Source: Archegozetes longisetosus (Eukaryota > Arthropoda > Arachnida > Sarcoptiformes > Trhypochthoniidae). From it: a DNA stretch of 64,000 bases. Position 1 is the first letter of the stretch. Each line of letters starts with the position of its first letter. The stretch is from positions 10,177,843 to 10,241,842 of the forward strand of contig JAEMBT020000003.1 of assembly GCA_018873245.2 (NCBI GenBank), written 5' to 3'. Positions 38,101 through 52,064 of the stretch are shown here, in pieces. Made by a program: the position numbers and the translations under genes. The notes under the pieces were generated by a model, which worked only from the letters and a program-made list of their open reading frames with translations, ran no database searches and was not told the DNA's origin.

Positions 38101-41100
38101 CTGAGCAGAACTTTAAATTCACAAAATTTTAGGCTAGAAATATGACTGCTGTCTCAGATTAACTTATATTTGATGTCAACCATTTATTTGTAGTTTACTC
38201 GGATTTGGTCTTACCTTTTGGGGCTTAAGGTTTTTTTCCCAATTTTTTATCGAGATATTGTATCACAGTTTCATTAGAAGATATTACAGTCGAGTTATGT
38301 CACTCTCGAACATATTAAATTTAAAAGTTATTAAGAAGGATGGTTCTTCAAATAAGCAATACGATAAGCAATTTTTATATAGATGTATATTATTTTTGAT
38401 TAACTAAGTAACAAAAACGAATTTAATTTTGATTTGCATTCTAACACAGTTCTTTAACGTGACACAATTTGCACAAGTAACTTATTTATAACAATACTAT
38501 AACTAAAACACTATTAGTTTAATTAAATAGATAAAAATACTCTTAAATTACTTAAGAGAGTTTGACATGTTTCTCACGTACTTAACTGACTCTCTGTTCT
38601 GTCTCTTGCTTTCTATTACTCGATTCCTTAAATAATTTATAAACAGTCTATTTTGCAACACTAGAGACTAGAAGACCCTTTCAGAGTGAAAAGCATCTTT
38701 TGCTCTCTTAATAAAACGGAGCGATAGTCCGGCAAAATTTGATGCCATATGAAAGCGTTGATTGCCTTTAGATTGACTGACATTTGACAACAGCAAAAGA
38801 CTTCACTCTCAACAATCATAACAGATATTTAACTGAACGACTAGAGCTATAGAGTAAGGCTGAGAATCACTTTAATACAAACAGAAACTCGAAGGCGAAA
38901 CTTAAGAGAATCCACTTCTGATACCTATATATAATTTTGTACATCTTTTTTCTTAAGATTTACTACTTATAAGTCAATAGTAAAAGCATTAAGATTTTAG
39001 TGTATTTTAGCGTCTCTATAATCAGTTGTTTTTCGGCATTTTAGTAGATATTTATTTCAAAATAATGCTATCCTTAAATAATTTCAGACTTTAAAACATA
39101 AATGAGTGCATAAACGAAAGTTAGTGGAAGTCGTTATCATGATATATGATACAAAATATACGGAAACGGCTTATTTCATACGAATCAAAAGAGTATACTT
39201 TGAAAAGCATAACTTTTGATATATATACGTATATACATATACAGCTATAAATAACATTGCATTGTAATCTTGAAGAGTGCTTACCATTCAAAAAATTATT
39301 TGTCAATAAAAAATACTTTAGGCGACAAGTTTTTAATATATAATTTGCCGAGCCTTTTCACGGCTAATCACTTATTCTGGAGAAATAGATACATTTTTGA
39401 AGACAAAATTCTTAAATGCCTAACAATCCGTGACAGCGATAAATTTTGTGATGTCTTAATTGTCAAACTAATCACACTTTTCACGTATAGCACGAGCGAA
39501 AAAATTTAATTAACACTGAAATCAATTTTAGCCTCTATTTGCACAGAGCTTAAGATAGATTTTACACTAACACTCTCGTAGGACTTGAGCTATTATCAAT
39601 TAAAACATTTATTTAAGATTACGTTAAAACAGGGAAAAACACGTTTTTACATGAATACAAACTGAAATTCAGTTGTTTGTCAGAATCGCGGTTCTTCTGG
39701 AAGCGATAGAAAGCCTGCTTTTCAAAGATAGATAGAGTGGCACTTGCGAACAATTTCGACTATACTATGAGAACAAGTGATGGCCATTGATTACCATTGG
39801 ATGATAGTACCAGTACCAGGAGTACAAGTGACGAGTTGGCGCAGTTCTGATTCCTAACGTTATATGCACTATTCGTTGAAACAGTTTTTAATATAACTAA
39901 AATTGCATTATCTATGCTTTTACAATGTGTTTGTGCTTTTTTCTCATGGAAAAATACAAAAAATACAACGTTTTTATGTCACATCACAATAATGTAATGA
40001 TAAAAGCCAGGGATTACTGTAAAAATCGTGTTTAATAATCATTGTTTTCTAATATAAAAGCTCATTCTCAATCCTTATCATGTACTTATTATTCATTAAT
40101 CACTAATCACAGAAAATGCTTTAGTCGGTACCAAAACCTCTTTAACTTTCTATGAAATATGAAATGTATTCGCACAATGCATTAATGTTATTTAATTGGT
40201 TTTGCAGCAAATAAATATATTTTTAGTGATCATTAATCAGGAACGTTAATTATAAGAGAGCGAATTAGTCATATGATAGCAATTGTAAAATTTGACCAAT
40301 TTTTAAGTGCGATGGCAATCTAAAATTTTACTTAAGATGATCTTTCGCACATTTGTTCAATCTGACACATATTAAAAAATGGAAAAGCATTTAATTCTAA
40401 GTGATTAAGACTGCTGTTTTCAATTGCCATTAAACAAGATTTACCACAGTCTCCCGATTACTTTACGTCAAATTTTAAGAAAACTATTAACGATTATAAC
40501 TTATTGCATTTAGATCTAAACTTTGTCGAGTAATAATGTTATGTAATGTTATGTTTAATATTAGAATAAATATACTAATAGACTTAGCACTCTTTTTACG
40601 CGCAATAATCACAGTAGTAACAGATGAAACATTTTCTCTATGTGTAATTTTACGAAGCAAACACGACTTTCCGGATGTTAAGGTGAGCAAATTTTCAAAA
40701 ATAACGCATCCGGACCAATTCACTCATGTCCTAAATGTTTAAACTATTTGTTGGTTGTCCAAATTTATTGATTAAGGTGCTATTTTCTTCATATTTTATG
40801 AATAGTATCATATCAATTGTTCGAAGACTAGTTTAAAAACAATTTTAAAGAAATATTTTTAGTTCAAATATTCCTTACAGACCGAAAATTCCTTATAGTG
40901 CAAAGTTATTTATTTTCTAAATATGCATAATAGCTATATTATCAGAGACATCAACATAAAAATATTCTGTTATACAAACCCTGGAAATAAATTACACGCA
41001 GAATGTGATAAAAGCTCAAATCTGGCTTCAGAACAAGCTTTTTGATGCAATAATTTAGAATAAATGTTCATCTGCCTAATGATTAACAACTTTTTTACGA

Positions 41101-42517
41101 GAAAAAGTTCCAAATTTATGCAATGATTCGATCTGAATATAGCTTTTAAGCTAATATTTTGATTCATTCTTTGCCTGATGTGATTTTATTAGAGTCTGTG
41201 CTCAGTAATAATATATTGACTTTTACTACTGTTCGCATAACATTTATGAATGTTTCGTGATTACATTCAACTAAGCTTTTATCACTAAAATAACTCTAGC
41301 TTTTCATCAAAGCTACCATGAAGAAAACTTGTGCAAGTTTTCTATATTAATGCACCTTTGAATCGTTTCATAAATATCTACAAAATGATACTACGAACTT
41401 TGAGTACAGTTTTTTAAGATAGTTTCATTTTACCACGTCAAATGTGATTAAACTTGATTTTGCACTTCCATAAGAATTGCTCACCTTATTATGAGACATT
41501 GTCATTGTTTGTGATAAAGTTGCTGGTAAATAGAAGTACAAATTACATAAAGAATGTAATGTTTGAAATTACATCAAGTGTAGAACATTTGTGCTATATT
41601 TTCGCATTACTCTGGCTCAAAACATAGTAACTAATCATGTGCTTTTATAACTGGTAAGTTGATATAAATTGTCACTATGAGATCGAAACCATTAGGTTAT
41701 TAGTTGAAAAATTGCATGTCGTCTTCCATAACATTGATTGTACGACGAAAATGTTAGACTTTTTTCGCATCAATAAAATTATAGCTTAATCTCAAATATA
41801 AGTTCTAACTCTACTTTTGAAATGCGTCAAATTTTGGCTATATCTCAACTCTTTAGTCAATTACTCAGATTCTAAATTTTGTTCGCAAAAAACTCGATTT
41901 TATTAACTCTGAAGTTATTAGAAAAACAATTTCAAAGATGAAGAGTCAATATTTATAGTTAAGAGATTGAAAAAGTAATTAATTTTACAATATATCTTTA
42001 GAATATTGTTCAGGTATTACATTAGAACTGATCAAATAAAGAATTTATTTTCTGTACCACATTTGCGTGGCATTTAATGTTTCAACTTTCTTCTGAAGCT
42101 GTAAAATACCACACATTAAGGCTCCGGTAAACAGTGGACAACCTATAATTGATTAATTCAATCTAAAGGCAAAGATAACAAAAATTGTCGACAACTAAAA
42201 AGTCATTTGACAAATACCGAGAACATAGACATTGACCGGTACTATAAGATCATATCTGTGAACAAATGAATAGAGGTAGTTATAATAACTGTCATTGGCG
42301 CAACTACTCATCGATATAGTTCAATATGGCTGCAACATCTGGTTATAAACCTATTCCAGTGCAGGTACCATCTTGTCGATCAGCGAACCTAACCTAACCT
42401 AACATGACATCGGCTTGTAGTGGATTAATTCTGAAGACCTGTCCATATTATAACGCGGAAGCGCGGTGTGTGTAATCTCAATCACACAACAAGCCAGACC
42501 AAAGGTCATCAACCATA
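32107..42517. other. Long stretch without supported genes
   Basis: The first 200 bases are richer in GC and may hold the GluCl 5' UTR and promoter; the rest is AT-rich. There is a perfect short hairpin at 35013-35043 (11-base stem AAAAGCTTTTC) and three and a half AACCT units at 42386-42403. No open frame here has recognisable domains. Confidence 0.5.
42386..42403. repeat. Short interstitial AACCT (TTAGG) repeat
   Basis: Three full AACCT units plus AAC. TTAGG is the usual arthropod telomere unit, but this tract is very short and lies within an apparent transcript leader. Confidence 0.6.
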
Positions 42518-42598
42518 ATGAGTTCTTTTACACTCAATTCAAGAGATAGTCGATTCTGGCCACCGTATATTCGCCACTATTTCATATCTTTCGAAACG
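42518..42598 (+). CDS. Possible first coding exon of an unidentified gene
   Basis: ATG 42518 opens 27 codons (start [20 protein letters not shown]) that end exactly at a strong donor, GTGAGT, in phase 0. The preceding 150 bases are GC-richer than the surroundings, as expected for a leader. I do not recognise the peptide and could not find a matching second exon downstream. It could also be chance or a dead fragment. Confidence 0.35.
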
Positions 42599-44539
42599 GT
42601 GAGTAACTACTTCGTATGATTAGAAGTGAATTCGGATTTGAGAATTGATTCATGTATTGCCTCAATTGAGTTGTACCTGAAATAAGTTTGTTTTTGTTGT
42701 GAATTATTATTTATCGGTATCTCATGTATTGAAACAACCAAAACTCATTGTTTGTACAATTATTACTATGATGAATCAACTAATTTGAGAACTAACCGAA
42801 AGCTTAGGAATTTTTTGAAATTTTGAAAGACCTTTAACACATATAAGAATGACAAATATTTCTCTACAGCTTGTAATGCACACACGTTATGTCAAATTTT
42901 TACTTTTGACTGATTTTTCGACCATAACTATGAGGTACTCCACAACGTTGACTATAACTTTTGAGCAACAATAATCATCATAGGGTTAGGACACAAATCA
43001 CTTTTGGAAATGTTGCGGATTACCTCTATAGTTACGTTCGTTAATATTAGTGAAAAAGGCTTTTAGATGGAATGTCGTACGGTGTTGTTGCAAATGACCT
43101 CTTCAGTAATACTTTAGTTTAAGTTAAGTCTACCATAGTGGGTAATGCCTAACCCTAACTTTGTTTAAACATGAGCATCATTTCCAATAATTTTGTACAG
43201 AATACAGTCCAAGACTCGAGTGAAATTATCGCTGGTACCAATCAAATTTGAATATTTCAAACTGGATCTTCATTTATTACTAGTGAATCCAAAAGTTTTG
43301 AACTACTTTTCTTCGGAAAAATGAAAGAAATAAGCTCAAAAGTAAAAATATAATCAAAATAAATTAAGGTTAGAAGAGTACAGGATAAGCGAAAAAAACT
43401 ATCTTGTCAAAAATATTCTCACTTTAAGAGAGTTAGAATACTTAATGTCATCTTTTGATTAATAGCCCTATCGATAAGGTTCTAAAGAGACAGCTCAAGC
43501 TTATGATAACTACTCGAAAAATATATAATATTTGATTCGCTCAAATATTTAAAAGATTGCAAAAATTTCTTAAATCATCAAAATTGAGATTTTCTTCGAA
43601 AAGTGTATTCCAATTGAGGGCGATTTAAAGTTTTATTTTAAATAGCTCATATTGGATAGAGAAATGAAAAATTTGTGATTAAGATACGCTTGTATATACT
43701 TGAAAATAGGGAATAACTTATTGAATAATTATTGAAATTTGCGAACCTATGCCCTAAAATGCACTACCTGTCACTATATTTTTGTGTCACTGTTGGCAAA
43801 ATCGATCGACAATCCAACAAATGAAGGATAAGTTAGGCATATATAACTTATTATAAGGTTCGTGACCTTTCGCATGATTATATAGACTTGTTATTTAGTG
43901 TTGCGCAGTTTTTCAGCGTGTAATAGTATTGCATCGCATTTAGATATTGATGCATTCATTTTTTTAAATACTATAGATAAGAATTGAGAATACTTTTCAA
44001 GTGAGCGACAGTTATCTCGACACTAACTCATGATTCCGCGGTATTCATTAGGAGCTCAAACAAAAGCTAATAACACGTAAACTAAATGCATATCACATAT
44101 GCTTGTGTGAGCTGAATATGAAATTCATTTTTCATTTTGAATGAATTCCAGTTCAATAGATTCAGTCTACGTTTTATGGGCTGAATCGCTTCGATTGATT
44201 TATAAATTTTTGAGTTAGGTGACGAGAGAACATATTATATTCATGTAAAAAGTCATCAGTCTTAGGGAAATGATTAATCGAAAAACACATAATAAAGTGC
44301 TCAAAATGTGCTTTAATTTTCATAAATTATACAAAATTACATACAAGTGCTATATGAATAAGAAATACAAAATTTTTCAGCGTGTATATAAATATATTAT
44401 AAGAAATAAGTTTATAATAGAATACTTTCTTATAATTTTGAAAGTTGATCAATTATAGCATAGCTTTTTAAACAATCAAGCATTCAGTTGAAGATATTTT
44501 TATAATTTTAATCAGAATCTAAAGTGGTACCAAATTCAG

Positions 44540-44905
44540 ATTCCGACTGATTACATTTGAAGATTTTAACTTGAACTTCAAGTTCCAACTAATCATTTCT
44601 ATTAACCAGTTCTTGATTTTTAATCTTTAAACTTTGTTTGGATTCTATGCTTAGGCTGAACTGTACAAATGCTTATCAATTAATCACAAACTGAGCACTT
44701 GATCACACCTATTATCATAAAAATTGCACTTAATTTTGAGTATTTTGTACAACTTCTTAAATAGTCCTAAATACAACTGTTTCCTTCCATCCGATTATCT
44801 GCCAATCGCTGATTACATCCGAGATTTGGATCTGACTTCAGGCTTTAATTAATCATCTTAAAACTAAAGGTATGTTTGCATTCAGTGTCCGTTGGATTCA
44901 ATTGA
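44540..44905. repeat. Two diverged copies of a short dispersed repeat
   Basis: Stretches starting near 44540 and 44800 share the pattern CTGATTACAT..GA, then a TGA/TTCA-rich block, AATCAT and a TTTG..TTGGATTC-like end. They are spaced about 268 bases apart in the same orientation. A third copy lies at 47478. Similarity was judged by eye and boundaries are approximate. Confidence 0.45.
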
Positions 44906-47477
44906 ATTTTTATATATATTTTACACTTAAATACTTTAGCGATTGATTAACTCAATTGAACAAATTGTAATTTTTGTAGTAGGCGTTCGAAACCTGACAT
45001 TAACTTGACTGGAATAAGTCAAATGTCACCAAGGTTAAGTAAGCTAGGTTAGGTTAAGTTAGAGGAATAGCACGCGCGACACCTTAGGAATAGAAGACAA
45101 GCTTTAAGTTATCGATATAACTTTGGTATACCTGATACGATACTCAAACCAAGGCAAGTATAAAGCGAACACTTCCTCTATTAGCTATATGATTTTCATT
45201 GCATATCAAAATATACTATTTTATACAAAGTCTGATAATGAAAACATTTGATAATCGTATGCTAAAGCTTGAATAAAAGTCGTAAGTAAGTAGAAGACTG
45301 CTATTGTATGCACTTTCAACAAAGTTTGGATACTTTTATTACAGTTTTCGGGCTTCGTGTTTCAAAAATATCAGGTAAAATAGTTATTCTTGAAGTTCAA
45401 TATGAATAACTTATAAGCAGTTACATATGTTTATTTGCTGAATTAGATTTGAGTTTATTTTTCTATTTTAAGAATAATCACATGCAATCAAAATTTGAAA
45501 TTTATTTTGAAAATAGAAAACGGTTTTATGGAAAGCTAGCACAATTATTAAGATTGACTCACTTGGGCCAGCTTCGAACCCCAGCAATTTCAATATGAAC
45601 TTCACAAAACAAGTGGAGTTTGAAATTTCTATTTGAAAGAAGAATTGATTCTTTACTTTCGTATAAATTTCCGTGAGCTATAAATCACGTTGAGCGACAT
45701 CAAGAACTGCTATAGATTCAATATTATTTATTTGATCGGTTTTGACCTCAATTTTGAGCAATATTCGACTTATAGTTTGATTTATCCTTTTTTCTTCATG
45801 CAGTATAAAAAACATCAAACGAAGTGAAAGATCAATTCTTTAAAGCCAAGCATAACACCAAATAATTGCTTAACTAATTAGACAAATTCCAAAAAATTAT
45901 GCGTTGGAAGAGATGCAAGTCAAGTAAATAAAGTCCAGAACTAACACCTAATTATAATGATTTGTCAGATGGTATTAACTGAGTGGTGAATCTTAGAGCC
46001 TTTTACAAATCGAATCGATTGTGTGTCGCATGATATTAGACTTCCGTTATATCATATTGACATCGTCTCGTATAATATTAGTTGATATTAGATAGAAATT
46101 CTAGTGGACATAAGACACGCACTCATATCAAACTAACTTATTATACTTAGAAAGAAATACTGTTTTTACGTAACTTTTTCCCTTTTGACACTTATATCTT
46201 CTCTGTACATGACATATAAGTCCAAAAATTGTTATCTGAAGTATATATTTTGTTGTACCACAATCTATAGCATTAACTAACCTATTAGTTATATACTTGG
46301 AAGGCAAATAACCTTTATTCTATATTTTTCTATGACACGTTCAAAATTGTCGTAGATTTTTCATTTGCAATATACATGTGTTTTCACTTACAATTTTAAT
46401 GAATTTATCATAAATTTGTTATTTTGTTAGTGCGTTGATAGGAAGAAAAAAGCAATAAGGACTTATTTGCATTAAATTGAAGTTCTCAGTAGAATGTGAT
46501 CGTTTGTTTGGCCAAAACAAAGTGATTTGAAAGCAAGCACTAAAACAATCTATTATTTAGTTGTATATGCTCAACTAATCTAATAAATAATTGCTTAATG
46601 TAAATAGAGACTTATGTCACTTCATTTATGGATTAATAGTGAGATTTGGTTCAGTCGCGAGTGCATTAATAATAATGCTTGTTTTGGTTTTACATTTTCT
46701 CTTCAAATAACTTTATTTATTGAACATTACTTCACATTAAAATTTATTTTCGGCTCAAAATATTGGCTTTCAATATGAAAAAATAGCAACTGGCTTATGA
46801 CTAGGGTTAATCGATATTTCAATCATTTGAATAATAATTTTGATATCAAATTAATCTTATTATTCTATTAATAAGAAAAGTTATAATAAATATTTTCACA
46901 CCAAATCAAGCAAACAGAAATGTTTTGTTAAACCTCAAAACAACACAAACCAAATAAAACAATATTTATGTTTAGAAAGCAACTTTTTGCATCATTTTTA
47001 ATCAATATTATTCATAATTAGATTCTAACTTAAACAGATTGAAATTTGAAGTAATCGCACGTGTATCAGGCTTAGAATCAGAGCTCAAATCAGATGAGTA
47101 TCGATTGTTACGAATTCAGAGCTCATTCGATTAAGACTACAGTCTCTTACTTTATTGAATCAAGTGTTCGTTCCTTAGACTTAAGTTTTGATAGACGATC
47201 AAACTCTTATTTAATTCGGACTCACATTCATCTAGATAGCGCCTAAGTAGTTCAACACAATTGTGTTATTCTTTTGATCCTATTTGAATCTACATTTAGT
47301 GCCCAGATTGAAATAATACTTCTCTTAAATTTGTCGCAAGTTATTCTAAGCTAACGACTTTATCACATCCATCAATGCAATAGAAATCACATTTGATTTT
47401 CAACTTTTCACACCAATTCATAATAATCTGATTCGAATTCGACAAAACCCTCAAAGCTTTAACATATCTCTTTCTCT

Positions 47478-47602
47478 TATTATCTATTCAATTGCTGACC
47501 ACATCCAGGATACGGACATATCTTCAGACTTTGGTTCATTACTTTGTCTTCAATACAGAATTATAGCAAAACAAATGTTTGCATTTGGACTCAATTAGAT
47601 TC
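47478..47602. repeat. Third copy of the dispersed repeat
   Basis: It matches the 44790-44905 unit, sharing TATCT..CAAT.GCTGA..ACATCC, TCTTCAGACTTTGGTT against TGACTTCAGGCTTTAAT, and AATGTTTGCATT. Same orientation. The family is unknown. Confidence 0.45.
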
Positions 47603-48749
47603 AAAGTATTTGGTCACATATTCTGCACTCATAGTCTTCATTTATAGATTAAGTTAAATGAATAAATCGTGACTTTTGTAAACTGGATATTGGTTTGAAT
47701 ATTACCTGAAATTTGAAAAATAATCCAACGATTTGATTGACTAATTTTGCTCAATGTTCCAAAGTTTGCTTCAAAATTATTGGGTTTAAATTGAAATAAC
47801 TGATTTCATAAGCAAAAAGGTAATCTTCTTTATGATTAAGCCTAATAAATTACTTGATTTCCCAATTACTAAAAGATTTGTTATTCAAACTAATGATTTT
47901 GTTAATTATTTCAAGACCTGTTTAATGAATATTTAATAATTTGTATACAAAATAAAAATTTTTAAACTAATCATAGAGTTATTACGTAATAAAGATCTTT
48001 GTGCCTATGACTAGAAACCTATATAAAACATTTTGTGAAATTTTTTATCAATAAAGTGGGTACTTTTCATTACAATTTTTTTAATTTTTAGTTAAAACTA
48101 TTTTATAAAATTATCGATGGTTTCTCTAAGTTCGAGCCCATGTTCACCTAAAATTCTAGTGATAACAAAACAATTACAAATCTTTTTCTCAAACAAGATA
48201 AAATTTTGTTTCATTATGTTTAAAACTAGAAAACTTTGCAATTGTTTTATCTCAAATAAAACAAGAATACTAGCTCAAAGTTGCAAATGTTGACCGAATA
48301 AACTTTAATAGCTACTGAAAATAACTATCAGTTTCAAATTGATTTATTAAGTGCCTGCAAATACAACACAATCACAATAAGATAGAAAAATTCTATAGAG
48401 TTCACAGAATTCATATGTAAATTAGGATTGATTTGATATTTGAATGTGGCAAAACAATACTGTTAGCGGAAACTAAATATTCTATTTCAATTCAATTTAG
48501 GTTCGGCTATAAGTTTGAAATTTATTGAATAAAGAATTGGAATAAAATGAAAGTTGTGGGACAATTAGATTAGAACTTTTTCTTTTACGTAAGCAAATAA
48601 AATCAATACAACATTCAATAGCTAAGAAGTAGAAATAGACATAAGTACGGGGTTTCGTCTAATTTTAAATTTTCAATGCGAAAATTCAACAAACACTTTA
48701 CTTTACAAATTGTTAAGATAAATTTTCATACAGCAGTCAGTAAGAAAAT

Positions 48750-48959
48750 AAATTGACGCGCATGATAAGGGTATTGACATTGTAAATCACCTTATACTTT
48801 CTGTTATAGATGATTATTCAGCTCTAGAATGTATCAAAAATTTCATGCATATGAGCTTTTAGTGTAAATTTTTTATATATTCTAAAACTGAATAATCATC
48901 GGTAGAAGAAAGTATAAGGTGATTTATCATGTCAATACCCTTATCATGTGCATCAATTT
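48750..48959. mobile_element. Palindromic MITE-like element
   Basis: The 210-base element has two arms of about 85 bases that are near-perfect reverse complements. The left arm contains CATGATAAGGGTATTGACAT and AAATCACCTTATACTTTCT, and the right arm repeats both in reverse. The centre is AT-rich and the ends read AAATTGA...TCAATTT. No coding capacity and no clear target duplication. It may be a foldback or MITE element; the superfamily is unassigned. Confidence 0.75.
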
Positions 48960-51900
48960 GTTGTTAAATTTGATTTTAATCAGATTTGATTGCTATAATG
49001 AACGTTTTATAAGTTTGTCTATGTCTTAAATGTTATGGTCTGTTGAAAAGTATGCAGTCACAGGCCATCTCTGCTGGTTGCTATCAACGATTTTTAATTT
49101 ATTGAATGCACATCAATGCTTAGAATGGGTAATTTGAATTTCTACAAAAGTAGGAAAAAATTGATGGAAATATAAAATTCAAATCATCAAAATTTAAAGA
49201 TTCCTGCATAAGAATCATTTTAAGTTAAGAGTAAGATAAGTCATACTAATTTTATATTCTAAGTTCTTAGAATTTCGATAACTTGCGATCAGAACTATTG
49301 GATTGAAATTTTTCTTCTGTCAAATGATTTGCTAGTATTTGCGACATTTTAGTGTTTGTAAACTGCAGACTTTAGATGATGATTGATTCTCATTTAGACT
49401 GAAACTTTTAAATTTCGATTTACTTTGTTTTCAACTCATAAAAAAGTATTTTAAGAGCAAAAGTTAGCAATAAAACAGCCTTTAAGTGCTGGCTAAAACC
49501 TATGAAAAAGTAGTGAATGTTTCTTTTATTAAGTGCATTCAAATATATATAAATCATGACAGAAAAACATTGAAAAACTAAACGTTCTTCAGGAAGTTCT
49601 TATTACTTTATAAGCCTTTTACTAAATTGTGACTCAGTCTATAAGGTGAAAATACTTTTTCATAAATCTAAGAGCTTATAATGAAAGCTGCCGATTGTCT
49701 ATTGTATAGCTCTGTTTTCTCACAAAATATAAATGTTTTTATACTATTGTCTCCTTCATACGCAATAAAAGCTTTCGATCGATGACCTCCCTATATGTTC
49801 CGTGACTTTCATAGTTATTTCAAAGTTTTCCTATACGTAAACAAATGTTTAGAATAAATAAATCAAAATTTTCAAATTAATGGTACAAGTTTTTCACATC
49901 AATATTTCACATTAAGTTTATTTATAGATTTGAATCGATCGATAAAATCTAGAATATTCTATCAGTGAACATGCACTGTATTTTTCATTTCTCTATTAGA
50001 TATTTAGTTTTGAGTTGAATTTACTTTAATTTTGCCTTAACATTGCATTAACCCATTGCATTAGCAGAGATTCAAGTTATAAAAGTATAAAACAAAAATG
50101 ACACTCCAATCCTAACAATCGCACTGAATAGGGTTCGAAAGTAAGCCAAATTACATAAGAATAATAATTGTGATCCATTAGTTTCATTGATAGACAAAAG
50201 GAAAATAAAATTGAAGCTAAATGTCGTGAAATAGGCGCTAAACAGTTGAATGAAAAATTGGAAAAGTTTGCAAACATGTGATTTTTTCGAAAATATATCT
50301 TATACCATAAGAACTTATTATACTTGAAAAATATAGCACTCAACTGACTTACTCAAAAAGTAATGGTTTAGTTGCCAAACTATGGCAATCAACTCGACTT
50401 CAAACTGAGAGCAGACTTTTAGAATGCTTAGTCTAATACATAAAAATTACACAGAAGTATGCGATGCCTTCTACATTCTAACAGGCCTTCATGACAATGT
50501 CTGCCATTTCTCAAACTCGATTGGGAATCGATTTTATTTCTCAAACACAACCCACACATTTATACTTCTATACAAGCCTATAGAATGTCGAGCTATAACA
50601 GCCTAATAGCAATCGCATCAATTCCGATGCAATTCTGTACAATTGAACAAAACTTAATAATTCCTAATCAAAAAGCATGAAAATTAAACTGATTTTTCTC
50701 TCTTTTTAACAGTGCTCAATCTATTGACGCGTTTCTAAATCATAAATTGCTGTCGTCATATTGGCAATAATTAGTTCTGTTATAAGTTTGAAGTGATTGT
50801 TCACTCTTCAGATTAGAATTTGCTATAATTGTGTGATCATTTACACTAATGTGATCTCAAGTTAGCCAAAAAGGGGCGAAATAGAGATCATTCGAGTGAT
50901 TTTGAATTAGATGAGATCCAGTACAGCCTCCTATAGCTAGACTCCTATAAGTAATTCTTACAGCTTTGCATAAATCAATGGCAAGTCATATCGACCGCCT
51001 ATTCTCTGGTTTACTTCTGGTCTGTTTGATGCACAAGTTGTTCGACATAAATTGAATTGAACCGAACCATAGCATTTCTTAGAATTTTTGGTCATTTAGA
51101 AGCTATGCAATTGAAATCCGATGAAATGCACACCTCTTTTTGGATTCTAGAAGTATTTTGAATAGAAAGTTGAAAGCATTAATGAATATTTGATTGCATT
51201 CTAAAAGATTTTTTGCTTTCAAGTATAAAGTAAACAAATCAAAACTCTTAAGTTTACGCAACAAAAGAGAAAAATCCAAATTAAACCCGAATTATTTTTC
51301 TTGACTTCAAAATGACATGAGAGTTGTCTGAGTGAAGATAATTTCATTTTATTTGCATATTTCAAAATGAAGATAAAAACGTTGTCAGTAAAGAACTTTA
51401 TTCTCTGCGATTCTCTCAAGTTTTTCATTAAAGTTTGTAAACCGCATAGAAATGCAATAATACTTTATTGCTTTAATGCAAAATTCGCTCAATAATTGCA
51501 TGAATTGCATTCAAAATTCTTACTTATACTGAAAATGAATTTGCTTTTGAGAATTTTTTCTCATTTTGTTTTCTCAGAACTGCATACTTTGTCTGTTAGG
51601 TTTGAGTATTTGCTTTTAGTATTATTTTAGAGCATTTCATTTAATCCATTCTCCAAAGCAGCAAAAATATATGATGCGAAACACATATTTGGCAACCGCT
51701 ATCAATTGAATGCTACATTTACCATAAATCTAAAAGAATACATCACTTTTTACGTCTTCATTTGTTCGAATAGTTATAATCATTTTCTCAAAACTCAGAA
51801 GCAAACACTTATTATAAACAGTTTGGCACAAGTGATCAAATTTGAAATTCTACTAAGTAAAAGATTAGTTACTGTAATTAAAACATAAACACTTGTTCAT

Positions 51901-52064
51901 AATTATTCTGTTAATGGCTGAGCTACAAATTGGTTAAACCAACTCTTTAAGTAATTATGCGAGAAAGATGAAATCTTTACTGCCCGATTAGTTGTTTCTT
52001 CCCTATTGATGTACGTTCTAAGCGCTAAAATTATTTTTGCACTCGTAAAAGTCTATTTGTCAAA

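Larger units (their letters stand above)
42600..52064. other. Long stretch without supported genes
   Basis: AT-rich. It holds a three-copy dispersed repeat (44540-44650, 44790-44905, 47478-47602) and a palindromic MITE (48750-48959), both listed separately. A TTAGG-like doublet occurs near 45046. The scattered short frames show no domain. Confidence 0.5.

Noticed and set aside
40487..40742. Overlapping frames on both strands near 40.5 kb
   Set aside because: Mutually exclusive chance frames in AT-rich DNA with no domain.
42386..42403. Telomere or chromosome end
   Set aside because: Only about three and a half AACCT units, flanked by unique sequence on both sides.
45560..45590. tRNA-like T-arm (GGGTTCGAAGC on the minus strand)
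   Set aside because: The stem pairs poorly and no acceptor, D or anticodon arm could be placed around it.
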